DNA of 64,000 nt from the NCBI RefSeq assembly GCF_012999535.1, contig NZ_JABBWV010000010.1, forward strand, positions 62,001-126,000. Reading direction: 5' to 3'. Both the position numbers and the translations under genes were made by a program. This document shows positions 39,196 to 48,801 of the stretch, in pieces. The notes under the pieces were generated by a model that saw only the letters and a program-made list of their open reading frames with translations, had not been told where the DNA came from and made no database searches. How positions within the stretch are numbered: position 1 is the first letter of the stretch; each line of letters starts with the position of its first letter. Source of the stretch: Microbispora sp. H11081 (GTDB lineage Bacteria > Actinomycetota > Actinomycetes > Streptosporangiales > Streptosporangiaceae).

Positions 39196-41022
39196 TCAGC
39201 GTTCGGAACCATACCAAGGGAGGTTGGGGTCGGTTCCGTGGCCTGCCTGATCGGGGGCGGAACCTTCCTCATACTTTGCCTGCGACCGATCCGGCGCGTA
39301 GATGGCGGTGGGATCGATCGGTTCCGCCCTGCGCAGCGGGTCGCTGAGCGGGTCGCCGTGGTAGGCGGAAGGCTCGAAGCGGACGGTCTGCTCGGCGGGA
39401 CCGGCCGCCGGCGGCTGGAACGGCGCGGGCCCGGACTGCGGGTGGCCGAGCGGGTTGTCGTAGTACTCCGGCAGGTCCTGCGGACCGGTGGGGTGGTCCG
39501 GCAGCGCGATCTTCTGGTAGCTCTGCGCCTGCTGGTAGGCCTGGGCGAGCTGCTGCTCCCTCGGGTCGGCCGGGCCCGCGGCGTGGTCGCCGGCCGGCTG
39601 GGCGTACGCCTGACCGCCGTATCCGGAGAACTGCGACCCCTGCTGCCCGTACGGCTGGTCCTGCCCGTACGGCTGCTCCTGCTCGTACGAGGGCTGGTCG
39701 TAGGAGGGCTGGTCGTAACCGCCGCCCGGCGCGCCTGGGGAGGCGGCAGGGGACGGGGCGGGCGACGGGGCGGGTGACGGGGGGAGGGAAGCGGCGGGGA
39801 ACTGCCCGTAGGAGCCGGAGGCCGTCTGCTGTCCCGCGTAGCCGTACTGGTCGAACACGGGACCCTGCGGCGGGGAGTAGTCGGGGCGCTGCTGGACCGC
39901 GGGCTCGGGCGGCGCGCCGTAGGCGCCTGCCTGAGGCTGCTCCTGCTGGTAGCTCTGGGCGGCGTAGTCGGAGTAGTGCGCTCCTGTCTGGACGTCCTGC
40001 AGCGACGGCCGGGGCTGCTGCGGCTGCCCCTGAGGCTGGACCTGCGACTGGCCCTGCGCCTGCCCGAAGGGCGGGGGCTGCGGGGCGGTCGGGGCGGTCG
40101 GGGCGGGGGCGTAGGCGTGCTGCGGCTCGTGCTCCTGGCCGTACCGCTCCTGGGAGTACTGGTCGGCGGGCGCCATCTGGGGATGGGCCGGAGCGGCGTG
40201 CGAAGGGACGTGCGCCGGAACGTGCTGCGGGTCGCCGGGGGCGGAGTGGCCGAACTGCTGCTGGACGGGAGCCTGCTGCATGGGGGCCTGCTGAACCGGT
40301 GCCTGCTGCATGGGGGCCTGCTGCACCGGCGGCTGCTGAACCGGCGGCTGCTGAACCGGTGCCTGCTGAACCGGGGCCTGCTGAACCGGGGCCTGCTGCA
40401 TGGGGGCCTGCTGCACCGGCGGCTGCTGAACCGGCGGCTGCTGAACGGGAGCCTGCTGGCCTGGCATCGCGCCGTACCCCTGCGGCAGCGCCGGAGCGTA
40501 CGACATGGGCGGGTGTGCGTCCTCGCGCCTGTCGAAGTAGCCGCCCACCGGCTCCGCGGCGGCCTGCGACGCCGCGGCCGTGCTCCACGCGAACAGCGCG
40601 CCGAAGACGGCGAGCGCGATCATCGGCAGTCCCGTGATCAGGTACTCGAACCGGTCGCGGAACGAGAGCAGGTCGCCCACGAGCACGCCCAGCACGCCGA
40701 TCACACCGAAGACGACGCCGAGACCGAGCGACCCGGCCGCACCGAGCGACACCAGGCGCGCCCGGGGGGTGGGCGGGCCCGCCTTCGCCACGAGCAGGAC
40801 GGCGCCGGCCGCGAGCGCGGTCGAGAGCGGGGAGACGAGGGAGTGCAGGCTCATCGCCGCCCGGACGCCGAAGGTGCTGCTCGGCGACGATCCGATCAGC
40901 AGGCGCGCGATGTTCACGAGAGTGCCGGTGATCACCACCGCGAGCATCATCCACGCGGCCGGCTCTCGGAGCCGGCCGGTATCGACCTTGCGCACGACTA
41001 CCCCCATCGGTCCAAACGGCAC
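39196..41022 (-). CDS. Membrane protein with long Pro/Gln-rich cytoplasmic tail
   Basis: A 608-residue protein, unrecognised beyond its architecture. About four membrane helices occupy residues 20-155 ([77 protein letters not shown]). The remaining 450 residues are disordered, rich in Pro, Gln, Tyr and Ala, and include 13 tandem copies of a five-residue unit such as APVQQ (nucleotides 40258-40452), then QPSYDQPSYEQEQPYGQ-type repeats. Start is uncertain: 41022, ATG 41007 or GTG near 40992 are all possible. Divergent from fbiA. Function unknown. Confidence 0.85.
   Translation of the reverse strand: MPFGPMGVVVRKVDTGRLREPAAWMMLAVVITGTLVNIARLLIGSSPSSTFGVRAAMSLHSLVSPLSTALAAGAVLLVAKAGPPTPRARLVSLGAAGSLGLGVVFGVIGVLGVLVGDLLSFRDRFEYLITGLPMIALAVFGALFAWSTAAASQAAAEPVGGYFDRREDAHPPMSYAPALPQGYGAMPGQQAPVQQPPVQQPPVQQAPMQQAPVQQAPVQQAPVQQPPVQQPPVQQAPMQQAPVQQAPMQQAPVQQQFGHSAPGDPQHVPAHVPSHAAPAHPQMAPADQYSQERYGQEHEPQHAYAPAPTAPTAPQPPPFGQAQGQSQVQPQGQPQQPRPSLQDVQTGAHYSDYAAQSYQQEQPQAGAYGAPPEPAVQQRPDYSPPQGPVFDQYGYAGQQTASGSYGQFPAASLPPSPAPSPAPSPAASPGAPGGGYDQPSYDQPSYEQEQPYGQDQPYGQQGSQFSGYGGQAYAQPAGDHAAGPADPREQQLAQAYQQAQSYQKIALPDHPTGPQDLPEYYDNPLGHPQSGPAPFQPPAAGPAEQTVRFEPSAYHGDPLSDPLRRAEPIDPTAIYAPDRSQAKYEEGSAPDQAGHGTDPNLPWYGSER
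40258..40452 (-). repeat. 13 tandem copies of a 15-bp unit (pentapeptide A/P-P-V/M-Q-Q)
   Basis: In-frame 15-bp repeats encode APVQQ, PPVQQ or APMQQ thirteen times without interruption. The nucleotide units are very similar, so recent expansion by slippage or unequal recombination is likely, and the copy number may vary between strains. Confidence 0.9.
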
Positions 41023-41166
41023 TCGGGGAAGTTTTGCACATGCCTGACTTAAGCGTCGTCAGACCCACCAACCTCACAAGCCCAACACACCCTACAAATG
41101 CCTGTTCATGCCGTTCTGGGGGTGGGTGTCGGCGACGCCGCCCGGGGCCGATGGAAGACTGGCCGC

Positions 41167-42105
41167 ATGCGCATCGTGTCCCTCGCCGGAGGAATCGGCG
41201 GCGCCCGGTTCCTCCGAGGTCTCAAGGCCGCGGCCCCCGGCTCCGACATCACCGTGATCGGCAACACCGGCGACGACATCACTCTCTTCGGCCTGCGTGT
41301 GTGTCCCGATCTCGACACGGTCATGTACACGCTGGGCGGCGGCATCAACGAGGAACAGGGCTGGGGACGCGCCGATGAGGCGTTCACGGTGAAGGAGGAA
41401 CTCGCCGCCTACGGCATGGAGCCGCAGTGGTTCGGCCTCGGCGACCGGGACTTCGCCACCCACATCGTCCGCTCCCAGATGCTGGCGGCCGGATATCCGC
41501 TCTCGCAGGTGACCGAGGCGCTGTGCGACCGGTGGCGGCCGGGGGTGCGGCTGCTGCCGATGTCGGACGACCGCACCGAGACCCATGTGGTCGTCTCCGA
41601 CGAGGCCGGCAGAAGGGCCGTCCACTTCCAGGAGTGGTGGGTGCGGCTGCGCGCGTCGGTGCCGGCCGAGCAGATCGTGCTCGTCGGCGCGGACGAGGCC
41701 CGGCCCGCGCCCGGCGTGCTCGACGCCATCGCGGCGGCCGACGTCGTGATCCTCCCGCCGTCGAACCCGGTCGTCAGCATCGGGACTATCCTCCAGATCC
41801 CGGGCATCCGGCCAGCCTTGGAGAGCAAGACCGTCGTCGGCGTCTCCCCCATCATCGGCGGCGCCCCGGTGCGCGGCATGGCCGACGCCTGCCTGACGGC
41901 GATCGGGGTGGAGACGAGCGCCCAGGCCGTGCTGGAACTGTACGGCTCCGCCCTGCTCGACGGCTGGCTCGTGGCCGAGGAGGACAAGGACGTCGCGCTC
42001 GACGGCGTGGTGGTGGAGGCCCGCCCGCTATTGATGAGCGACCCCGAGGCCACGAGGGACATCGCCGCCGCGGCCCTCGCCCTGGCCCGGTCGATCGGGT
42101 CCTGA
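41167..42105 (+). CDS. fbiA: F420 pathway phospho-lactyl (phosphoenolpyruvyl) transferase FbiA/CofD
   Basis: A 312-residue enzyme that joins the activated three-carbon acid nucleotide (enolpyruvyl-diphospho-guanosine in actinobacteria) to FO, giving dehydro-F420-0. Seen: LAGGIGGARFLRGLKA at the start, VIGNTGDDITLFGLRVCPDLDTVMYTLGG, VRLLPMSDDRTETHV, ILPPSNPVVSIGTIL and SPIIGGAPVRGMADACL. ATG 41167 was chosen over the longer frame because it begins exactly at the conserved glycine-rich strand. fbiB follows 21 bases later. FbiD/CofC, which makes the activated donor, is not in the window. Confidence 0.96.
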   Translation: MRIVSLAGGIGGARFLRGLKAAAPGSDITVIGNTGDDITLFGLRVCPDLDTVMYTLGGGINEEQGWGRADEAFTVKEELAAYGMEPQWFGLGDRDFATHIVRSQMLAAGYPLSQVTEALCDRWRPGVRLLPMSDDRTETHVVVSDEAGRRAVHFQEWWVRLRASVPAEQIVLVGADEARPAPGVLDAIAAADVVILPPSNPVVSIGTILQIPGIRPALESKTVVGVSPIIGGAPVRGMADACLTAIGVETSAQAVLELYGSALLDGWLVAEEDKDVALDGVVVEARPLLMSDPEATRDIAAAALALARSIGS

Positions 42106-42126
42106 ACCGAGATGTCAGAGGAACAC

Positions 42127-43410
42127 ATGCCCAAGATCACTGTAAGCGGCGTGCCCGGCCTGCCCGAGGTGCGGCCCGGCGACGACATCGCCCTGCTCGT
42201 GGCGCGGGCCGCGCCCGACCTGGAGGACGGCGACATCCTCGTCGTCACCTCCAAGATCGTGAGCAAGGCCGAGGGCCGCGTCCGCCAAGGTGACAGCCGT
42301 ACGGCCGCGATCGAGGAGGAGACCGCGCGCGTGGTCGCGCGGCGCGGGGACACGGTCATCGCGCAGACGCGGCACGGCTTCGTGATGGCCGCGGCCGGCG
42401 TCGACGCCTCCAACACCTCCCCCGGCACCGTGCTGCTGCTCCCCGAGGACCCGGACGCCTCGGCGGCCCGCATCCGCGGCGCGCTGCGCGAGCGGCTCGG
42501 CGTACGCGTCGGAGTGATCGTGTCCGACACCTTCGGCCGGCCCTGGCGGCACGGCCTGACCGACGTCGCCATCGGCGCGTCCGGCGTACGGCCGCTTGAG
42601 GACCTGCGCGGCGGCGCCGACTCCTACGGCAACGCGCTCAACGCCACCGTCACGGCGCTGGCCGACGAGATCGCGGCGGCGGGCGACCTGGCGAAGGGCA
42701 AGCTGTCCGGCGTTCCCGTGGCCGTCGTGCGCGGGCTGGGCGACCTGGTCACGGACGAGGACGGCCCCGGCGGGCGGGTGCTCGTCCGCCCCGCCGACGA
42801 GGACATGTTCCGGTTCGGCTCGGCCGACGTCGTCTTCGCCCGCCGCACGATCCGCGAGTTCTCCCCCGCCGAGGTGGACACCGCCGCCGTACGGCGGGCC
42901 GTGGCCGCCGCCGTCGCCGCGCCCGCCCCGCACCACACCACCCCATGGCGGTTCGTGCTGCTGGAGAGCCCGCAGGCGCGTACGGAACTGCTGGACGCGA
43001 TGCGGGACGCCTGGATCGAGGACCTGCGCTCCGACAGCTTCTCCAAGGAGTCGATCGCCCGGCGGATCCGGCGCGGCGACGTGCTGAGGAACGCGCCCTA
43101 CCTGGCGGTGCCCTGCCTGGTCATGGACGGCTCGCACACCTACAGGGACGAGCGCAGGAACGCCGCCGAGCGGGAGATGTTCGTGGTGGCCACCGGCGCC
43201 GGGGTGCAGAACTTCCTGGTCCAGCTCGCCGTGCAGGGGCTGGGCTCGGCCTGGGTGTCGTCCACGATGTTCTGCCGCGACGTGGTGCGCAAGGTGCTCG
43301 GCCTGCCGCAGAACTGGGACCCCATGGGCGCGGTGGCCATCGGGCATCCGGCCGCGCCGCCGAAGGACCGGCCGCCCAGGGATCCGGCCGACTTCTACGT
43401 CACCAGGTGA
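42127..43410 (+). CDS. fbiB: Bifunctional F420 gamma-glutamyl ligase / dehydro-F420 reductase FbiB
   Basis: A 427-residue two-domain enzyme. The N-terminal CofE domain (residues 1-235: [62 protein letters not shown]) adds glutamates to F420-0. The C-terminal nitroreductase-fold domain ([62 protein letters not shown]) binds FMN and reduces dehydro-F420-0. ATG 42127 has AGAGGAAC upstream; ATG 42112 is in frame but without a site. Coupled to fbiA and convergent with fbiC. Confidence 0.95.
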   Translation: MPKITVSGVPGLPEVRPGDDIALLVARAAPDLEDGDILVVTSKIVSKAEGRVRQGDSRTAAIEEETARVVARRGDTVIAQTRHGFVMAAAGVDASNTSPGTVLLLPEDPDASAARIRGALRERLGVRVGVIVSDTFGRPWRHGLTDVAIGASGVRPLEDLRGGADSYGNALNATVTALADEIAAAGDLAKGKLSGVPVAVVRGLGDLVTDEDGPGGRVLVRPADEDMFRFGSADVVFARRTIREFSPAEVDTAAVRRAVAAAVAAPAPHHTTPWRFVLLESPQARTELLDAMRDAWIEDLRSDSFSKESIARRIRRGDVLRNAPYLAVPCLVMDGSHTYRDERRNAAEREMFVVATGAGVQNFLVQLAVQGLGSAWVSSTMFCRDVVRKVLGLPQNWDPMGAVAIGHPAAPPKDRPPRDPADFYVTR

Positions 43411-43417
43411 CGGCCCC

Positions 43418-43447
43418 CGGGCGGCGCGGCGACGGCCGCGCCGCCCG
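43418..43447. terminator. Shared terminator between fbiB and fbiC
   Basis: Perfect 13-bp arms CGGGCGGCGCGGC (43418-43430) and GCCGCGCCGCCCG (43435-43447) with a 4-base loop, placed between the convergent stop codons at 43410 and 43453. It can act on both strands. Confidence 0.85.
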
Positions 43448-43452
43448 TGCGG

Positions 43453-46086
43453 TCACTCCTGCCGCACGACCGGTGAGACCGTGAGCAGCGGCCTGCGGAC
43501 CGACTGGCACACCCCGTCGCTGCGCCGGGCCGCCTCGGCCCGTTCCTCGCCCGGCCGGCCGTACTCCGTGGTGCGCTGGCGCAGCGGGCGGCCGGTCGGC
43601 GCGACCATGGCCGCGATCTCGCTGATCGTCTTGTAGGAACCGTTCTCGGAGCCGGCCATCCGGCTGATCGTCTCCTCCATGAGCGTGCCGCCGAGGTCGT
43701 TCACGCCGCCGGCGAGCACGTTCCTGCACAGGTCGTCGCCGAGCTTGACCCAGGAGCACTGGATGTTGCGGATCGCGCCGTGCAGCATGATCCGCGCCAG
43801 CGCGTGGACGGCCCGGTTCTCCCGCGCGGTCGGCCCGGGGCGGGCGATCCCCGCCAGGTAGATCGGGGCGCTGTGGTGGACGAACGGCAGCAGCACGAAC
43901 TCGCTGAACCCGCCCGTCTCCTCCTGGATCGACCTGATGAGCCTGATATGGCGCACCCAGTGCTCGTGGGTGTCCACGTGCCCGTACATCATGGTCGAGG
44001 TCGTCGGGATGCCGACCCGGTGAGCCGTGGTGATGACCTCGATCCACTCCCTGGCGGGCAGCTTGCCCTTGGTCAGCACCCACCGGACGTCGTCGTCGAG
44101 GATCTCGGCGGCCGTGCCGGGCAGCGAGTCGACCCCCGCCTCCCGCGCCGCGCGCAGCCACTCCTCGACCGACAGGTTCGTACGGCTCGCGCCGTTGACG
44201 ACCTCCATCGGCGAGAACGCGTGCACGTGGATCTCGGGACACCGTTCCTTCACCGCGCGGGCGATGTCGAAGTAGGCCGTGCCGGGCAGGTCGGGGTGGA
44301 TGCCGCCCTGCATGCACACCTCGGTCGCCCCGGCCTCCCACGCCTCCTGGGCCCGGTCGGCGACCTCGCTCAGCGACAGGGTGTAGGCGTCGGCGTCGGT
44401 CCGCCGCTGGGCGAACGCGCAGAAGCGGCAGCCGGTGTAGCAGACGTTGGTGAAGTTGATGTTCCGGTTGACGACGTAGGTGACGTCGTCGCCCACCGCC
44501 TCGCGGCGCAGCCCGTCGGCGATCCGGCACAGCTCGTCGAGGCCGGCGTCGTCGGCGCCCGCGCCCGTCTGGTCCCCCGCGAGGCCGAGCAGCGTCAGCG
44601 CCTGCTCGTCGGTGAGCCGCGCCGGGTCCGTCTCGGCCCGTCGCAGCGCCTCCCGCACGTCCGCGCCGACGGCATGGGCCCGGGCGCCGGGCAGCCGCTC
44701 GCGCAGGGCGTCCCAGTCGCCGTACACGCTGTCGAAGTCGTCGCGGCGGTCGCTGGTCCGGCCCTCGGTGTCGACCGCGGTGTGCAGGTCGGCACGTCCG
44801 CCGGTGACGAGGCCGCCGTCGGGCTCCTGCCAGGGACGGCCGACGAGCACCGCGTCCTCCCGCGCGAGCCCGGTGGCGGGGTCGGCGAGCGCCGCGACGT
44901 GCTCACGGAGCCGGGGATCGAGCCACGGCTCCCCCGCGAGCACGTACTCGGGATAGATCGTGAGGCGCTCCCGCAGCGTGAACCCGGCGGCGGCGGTCCG
45001 CTCGGCGAGGTCGTCGATCTGCGGCCAGGGCCGCTCGGGGTTGACGTGGTCGGGGGTGAGCGGGGAGACCCCGCCCCAGTCGTCGATGCCCGCCCGCAGC
45101 ATCAGCGCGTACTCCTCGCCGATCAGGTTCGGCGGCGCCTGCACGCGGGCCTTCGGGCCGAGCACGAGCCGCGTCACCGCGATCGTCGCGGCCAGTTCGC
45201 GCAGGTCGGCGTCGGGCATCCCGCGCATCGCCGTGTCGGGCTTCGCGCGGAAGTTCTGGACGATGACCTCCTGAATGCCGCCGTACTCCCTGGCGACCCG
45301 GCGGATCGCGAAGATCGACTCGGCGCGCTCCTCGATCGTCTCGCCGAGGCCGATCAGCAGGCCCGTCGTGAACGGCACGCTGGAGCGGCCCGCGTCCTCC
45401 AGCACGCGCAGCCGCACCTCCGGGTCCTTGTCGGGAGAGCCGTAGTGGGCCTCGCCCTTGTCGGTGAACAGCCGCCGCGCGGTGGTCTCCAGCATCATGC
45501 CCATCGACGGGGCGACCGGCTTGAGCCGCTGCAGGTCCTTCCAGGTCAGCACGCCGGGGTTGAGGTGCGGCAGCAGCCCCGTCTCCTCCAGCACCCGGAT
45601 CGCCATCGCCCGGACGTACGACAGCGTGTCGTCGTACCCGTGGGCGTCGAGCCACTCGCGCGCCTGGTGCCACCGGTCCTCCGGACGGTCGCCGAGCGTG
45701 AACAGCGCCTCCTTGCAGCCCATCGCGGCGCCCTGGCGGGCGATCTCCAGCACCTCGTCCGGGGACAGGAAGGCGCTCGGGAGCTTGTGGGGGGCGGTGG
45801 CGAACGTGCAGTAGCCGCACCTGTCGCGGCACAGCCTGGTCAGCGGGATGAACACCTTGCGGCTGTAGGTGACGACGCCGGGCCGCCCGGCGGCCTCGAG
45901 CCCCGCGTCCCTGACGCGCGAGGCGTGCGTGAGCAGCGCCTCAAGATCCTCGCCGCGAGCGCGCAGCAGGATCGCCGCCTCGGCGAGGTCGAGCGTCTTC
46001 CCGTCCCGCGCCCGTGCGAGCGCCCGGCGGGTGCCGCTGCCGGACCTGGAGGTGTCGTTGACGTTCGGGGGTCGCATCGCCGTCAT
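43453..46086 (-). CDS. fbiC: FO synthase (fused CofG-CofH radical SAM enzyme)
   Basis: An 877-residue enzyme building the deazaflavin FO from tyrosine and the riboflavin precursor 5-amino-6-ribitylamino-uracil. Two radical SAM cores are seen: the CofG half with C-x3-C-x2-C as CRDRCGYC (about residues 86-93) and the CofH half with CYTGCRFC (about residue 550). Typical neighbours such as [21 protein letters not shown], the CofH block [19 protein letters not shown] and [16 protein letters not shown] are present. Start is ATG 46086 (AGGG upstream); GTG 46095 or ATG 46074 are alternatives. It faces fbiA-fbiB, so the pathway is split between two transcripts. Confidence 0.95.
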   Translation of the reverse strand: MTAMRPPNVNDTSRSGSGTRRALARARDGKTLDLAEAAILLRARGEDLEALLTHASRVRDAGLEAAGRPGVVTYSRKVFIPLTRLCRDRCGYCTFATAPHKLPSAFLSPDEVLEIARQGAAMGCKEALFTLGDRPEDRWHQAREWLDAHGYDDTLSYVRAMAIRVLEETGLLPHLNPGVLTWKDLQRLKPVAPSMGMMLETTARRLFTDKGEAHYGSPDKDPEVRLRVLEDAGRSSVPFTTGLLIGLGETIEERAESIFAIRRVAREYGGIQEVIVQNFRAKPDTAMRGMPDADLRELAATIAVTRLVLGPKARVQAPPNLIGEEYALMLRAGIDDWGGVSPLTPDHVNPERPWPQIDDLAERTAAAGFTLRERLTIYPEYVLAGEPWLDPRLREHVAALADPATGLAREDAVLVGRPWQEPDGGLVTGGRADLHTAVDTEGRTSDRRDDFDSVYGDWDALRERLPGARAHAVGADVREALRRAETDPARLTDEQALTLLGLAGDQTGAGADDAGLDELCRIADGLRREAVGDDVTYVVNRNINFTNVCYTGCRFCAFAQRRTDADAYTLSLSEVADRAQEAWEAGATEVCMQGGIHPDLPGTAYFDIARAVKERCPEIHVHAFSPMEVVNGASRTNLSVEEWLRAAREAGVDSLPGTAAEILDDDVRWVLTKGKLPAREWIEVITTAHRVGIPTTSTMMYGHVDTHEHWVRHIRLIRSIQEETGGFSEFVLLPFVHHSAPIYLAGIARPGPTARENRAVHALARIMLHGAIRNIQCSWVKLGDDLCRNVLAGGVNDLGGTLMEETISRMAGSENGSYKTISEIAAMVAPTGRPLRQRTTEYGRPGEERAEAARRSDGVCQSVRRPLLTVSPVVRQE

Positions 46087-46232
46087 ACGCCGCACCCTAG
46101 AGGACGTGGGTCCGTCCGGCGCACTCAGCCCCCGGCGACCCGTACGGACGGAGTCGTGGCCTGTGGCTGCCGGGGACTTTGCGGCCAGAGGGTATGAGGG
46201 TGAGGCGAAATCAACGGACCGGCGGAGAATTG

Positions 46233-46697
46233 ATGGCGGTTATACGGGTTAATAAGGTCTTTTGTCCGACCCCTGGGGTCCGATCGCTGGCCGTCGGGGC
46301 CCTCGTCCTCGGGATATCCCTGTCACCCGCTCCGGCGCTGGCCGCGCCGTACGCCGGGCACGGCGAAGGGTCGGGCAAGGGCCATGTGAAACAGGTCTCC
46401 GGCGGCCGCAACACGGCGAACACACCCGAGATCGCCAGCGCCCCCTACCAGTTGTCCGCGGGCAGGCGGAACGTGAACGCCGCCGCGGGCAACAACGGGG
46501 TCGCAGCCATCGGCCTCCAGCAGGAGGCGAGCGTCAGCGTCTTCAGCAACACCCTCAACGGCAGGTGCAGGATGGGGGTCAAAGACTGCGGGATCAGCCA
46601 GGATATGGCGACGGGAGAGATCAGCAGCAGGGGCGCGGCACGGACGGCGGGGCGGGCGGCGGCACGGGCGGGGAAACGGGCTCAGAAGGCCCGGTAG
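46233..46697 (+). CDS. Small secreted protein with basic Ala/Arg tail, unknown
   Basis: A 154-residue protein. ATG 46233 has GGAGA upstream and leads into a signal peptide ([22 protein letters not shown]) cut before APYAGHG. The mature part is short and polar, with [20 protein letters not shown] and a cysteine pair in [14 protein letters not shown]; it ends in a basic Ala/Arg helix-like tail ([18 protein letters not shown]). The [13 protein letters not shown] stretch faintly recalls rodlin-type surface proteins but is too weak to assign. The 3' end overlaps the convergent AlkA-like gene by 16 bases. Confidence 0.7.
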   Translation: MAVIRVNKVFCPTPGVRSLAVGALVLGISLSPAPALAAPYAGHGEGSGKGHVKQVSGGRNTANTPEIASAPYQLSAGRRNVNAAAGNNGVAAIGLQQEASVSVFSNTLNGRCRMGVKDCGISQDMATGEISSRGAARTAGRAAARAGKRAQKAR

Positions 46698-47662
46698 TCG
46701 CGGGGGGCCATGCGCGGGCCCCGGGCCGGCGGCCTGACGCCGCTGAGCTCGATCAGCCTGACCACGCGGTGGCGGTGCCCTCGGAACGGTTCGAGCAGGT
46801 CGAGCATGCCGTCGTCGTCGGTCTTCCGCCCGGTCAGCGCATACCCGACGATGCCCGGCAGGTGGAAGTCGCCGACGCTCGGGGCGTCCGCGTCGCCGTG
46901 GGCCCGCTGGCGCACCTCCGCCGAGGTCCACACGCCGATCCCCGGCAGCGCCCGCAGCAGACGGTCCGCCTCAGTGGACGCTTCTGTGGTTCGCTCCAGC
47001 TTCGCCGCGTGCCGGGCCGCGTTGGCGATCGTCCTCGCCCGCACGGCCTCCGCGCCCGCCCGGTGCCAGTCCCACGACGGGATCGCCCGCCACACCTCCG
47101 GCGGCGGGATCACGAACATGCCTTCGGGCGCCGGGCCTGGGGCCGGCTCGCCGTACCTGCGCATGAGGAACCGCCAGGCGCGCCACGCCTCCCTGCCGAC
47201 CACCTTCTGCTCCAGCACGGCGGGCACGAGCGCCTCGAAGACCCGCAGGGAGCGCCCGATCCGCAGCCCCGCGGCGCGTCCTGCCAGGCCCGCGACGAAC
47301 GCGGCGGCGCGGGCGTGCCGTTCGTCGCCGGAGCGGGCGAGCCGCGCGAGCAGTTCGGCGAAGCCGGTCACGTCGTCGTCGGCGCCCAGCAGCGACGGGA
47401 GCGTCTCAAGCAGCCACTCGGCCCCCGGCCCCCACGCCTGCGCGTGGACCTCGCCGCCGCCCGCTGTCACCCGCAGCGTTCCTGGGCCTTCCGGAGTGCG
47501 CGAGGTGCGCCAGATCGCCCCGTCCGGGGTGCGCCGCCAGGCCGGATCGCCTCCCCCGCGCCGATGCGGGGACAGCGTCAGCACGACGTCGAACGGCCCG
47601 GACGGCCGCCAGCGCCGCTCCTCGCGGAGCGCCGCTCCTGGCAGCACTTGGCTCGCCTCCAC
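46682..47662 (-). CDS. AlkA-like DNA-3-methyladenine glycosylase
   Basis: A 326-residue helix-hairpin-helix base-excision glycosylase-like protein. The HhH-GPD signature is seen in LLRALPGIGVWTSAEVRQRAHGDADAPSVGDFHLPGIV, where the Asp of GDFHLP is the catalytic candidate. A preceding segment (FEALVPAVLEQKVVGREAWRAWRFLMRRYG) matches the AlkA helical region where QKV/I is typical. The N-terminal 100 residues correspond to the AlkA beta domain. GTG 47662 is my start choice; a nearby downstream GTG is possible. The gene lies directly downstream of the nucleotidyltransferase gene (20-base gap). Confidence 0.88.
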   Translation of the reverse strand: MEASQVLPGAALREERRWRPSGPFDVVLTLSPHRRGGGDPAWRRTPDGAIWRTSRTPEGPGTLRVTAGGGEVHAQAWGPGAEWLLETLPSLLGADDDVTGFAELLARLARSGDERHARAAAFVAGLAGRAAGLRIGRSLRVFEALVPAVLEQKVVGREAWRAWRFLMRRYGEPAPGPAPEGMFVIPPPEVWRAIPSWDWHRAGAEAVRARTIANAARHAAKLERTTEASTEADRLLRALPGIGVWTSAEVRQRAHGDADAPSVGDFHLPGIVGYALTGRKTDDDGMLDLLEPFRGHRHRVVRLIELSGVRPPARGPRMAPRDYRAF

Positions 47663-47682
47663 CCGCCCAGTCTGCCGTACGG

Positions 47683-48786
47683 TCAGACGTCGCTGGAGAA
47701 CCGGACCGCGCACTCGGGCAGGGCGATCCCCGGCCAGACGCGCATGCCGGAGCTGAGCTCGTTGCCAGGGCCGATCAGCGCCTCGTCGCCGACCACCACC
47801 TGCCGCAGCACGGTGCCGGAGGCGACCCGGGCGCCGGCGCCGACGACCGAGTCGACGACGGTCGCACCCGACGCGACATGGCAGCCCTCGGACAGCACGC
47901 TGCCGCGTACGCTCGCGCCGGCCTCCACCGTGGCCCCGGCGTAGACGACCGTGCCCCCGGTGACCTTCGCCTCGGACGACACGACCGCCCCCTCCAGCAG
48001 CAGGCACTCACCCACAGGGCCCGGCAGGGCGGGCGAGTCGAGCCTGCCCAGCACCAGGTCGGCCGAGCCTTGCACGAACGCCGCCGGTGTGCCCACGTCG
48101 AGCCAGTACGACGAGTCGGCGAAGCCGAGAACCAATTCGCCGGAAGCGATCAATCCGGGGAAAGTTTCACGCTCAACGGAGACGACCCGGCCCTCGGGGA
48201 TCGTGTCGATGACCGAGCGCTGGAACACGTAGCAGCCGGCGTTGATCCGGTTGGTGACGGGGTTGGGCGTCTTCTCCAGGAAGGCGCTGACCCTGCCGTC
48301 GTCGTCGATCGGCACGCAGCCGAACCTCGACGGGTCGTCCACCTCCGTGAGGTGGAGGGTCACCGCGGCACCCCGCGCGACGTGCAGGTCCACCTGGGCG
48401 GCGATGTCGTGACCCGACAGGATGTCGCCGTTCAGCACGAGCACCGGCGCCTCGGACGGGCAGGTCAGGGCCCGCGCGGCGTTGCGGATCGCGCCGCCGG
48501 TGCCGAGCGGGGTGTCCTCCGTCATGTAGACGATCTCCAGGCCGAAGGCCGAGCCGTCGCCGAACGCCTCCGAGAACATCGACGCACGATAGGACGTCGC
48601 GAAGACCACCCGGCGCACCCCGTACGCTCGCGCTTTGGCCAGCTGATGTGCGAGGAAGGGCACCCCCGCCGTCGGAAGCAGCGGCTTGGGCGTGCTGAGC
48701 GTCAGCGGTCGCAGCCGCGTGCCCTGGCCGCCCACGAGAAGGATCGCCTCGAGACCGTCCGGCGACCGCACAGAACTCTCCCTCAC
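47683..48786 (-). CDS. NDP-sugar pyrophosphorylase (mannose-1-phosphate guanylyltransferase type)
   Basis: A 367-residue nucleotidyltransferase with a left-handed beta-helix tail. Seen: the nucleotide-binding ILLVGGQGTRLRPLTLSTPKPLLPTAGVPFL, the metal Asp in VLVLNGDIL, the EKTPNPVTNRINAGCYVF block, and YWLDVGTPAAFVQGSADL. From residue 250 on, hexapeptide-like repeats (GAVVSSEAKVTGGTVVYAGATVEAGASV) form the C-terminal domain. The closest actinobacterial relatives are annotated as GDP-mannose pyrophosphorylases. GTG 48786 start. It precedes the glycan gene cluster and could use the product of ManB. Confidence 0.92.
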   Translation of the reverse strand: MRESSVRSPDGLEAILLVGGQGTRLRPLTLSTPKPLLPTAGVPFLAHQLAKARAYGVRRVVFATSYRASMFSEAFGDGSAFGLEIVYMTEDTPLGTGGAIRNAARALTCPSEAPVLVLNGDILSGHDIAAQVDLHVARGAAVTLHLTEVDDPSRFGCVPIDDDGRVSAFLEKTPNPVTNRINAGCYVFQRSVIDTIPEGRVVSVERETFPGLIASGELVLGFADSSYWLDVGTPAAFVQGSADLVLGRLDSPALPGPVGECLLLEGAVVSSEAKVTGGTVVYAGATVEAGASVRGSVLSEGCHVASGATVVDSVVGAGARVASGTVLRQVVVGDEALIGPGNELSSGMRVWPGIALPECAVRFSSDV

Positions 48787-48801
48787 AGCCGCGAGGGTAG
48801 C

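Noticed and set aside
40258-40452. Possible CRISPR array
   Set aside because: The 15-bp units are directly tandem with no spacers and are in frame in a coding sequence.
39269-41077. Alternative minus-strand frame over the Pro/Gln repeat gene
   Set aside because: A shifted reading of the same DNA giving Arg/Ala/Gly-rich repeats; the chosen frame has real membrane helices.
46233-46697. Rodlin or chaplin surface protein
   Set aside because: Only a short stretch near the cysteines resembles rodlins; length, repeats and tail do not fit either family.
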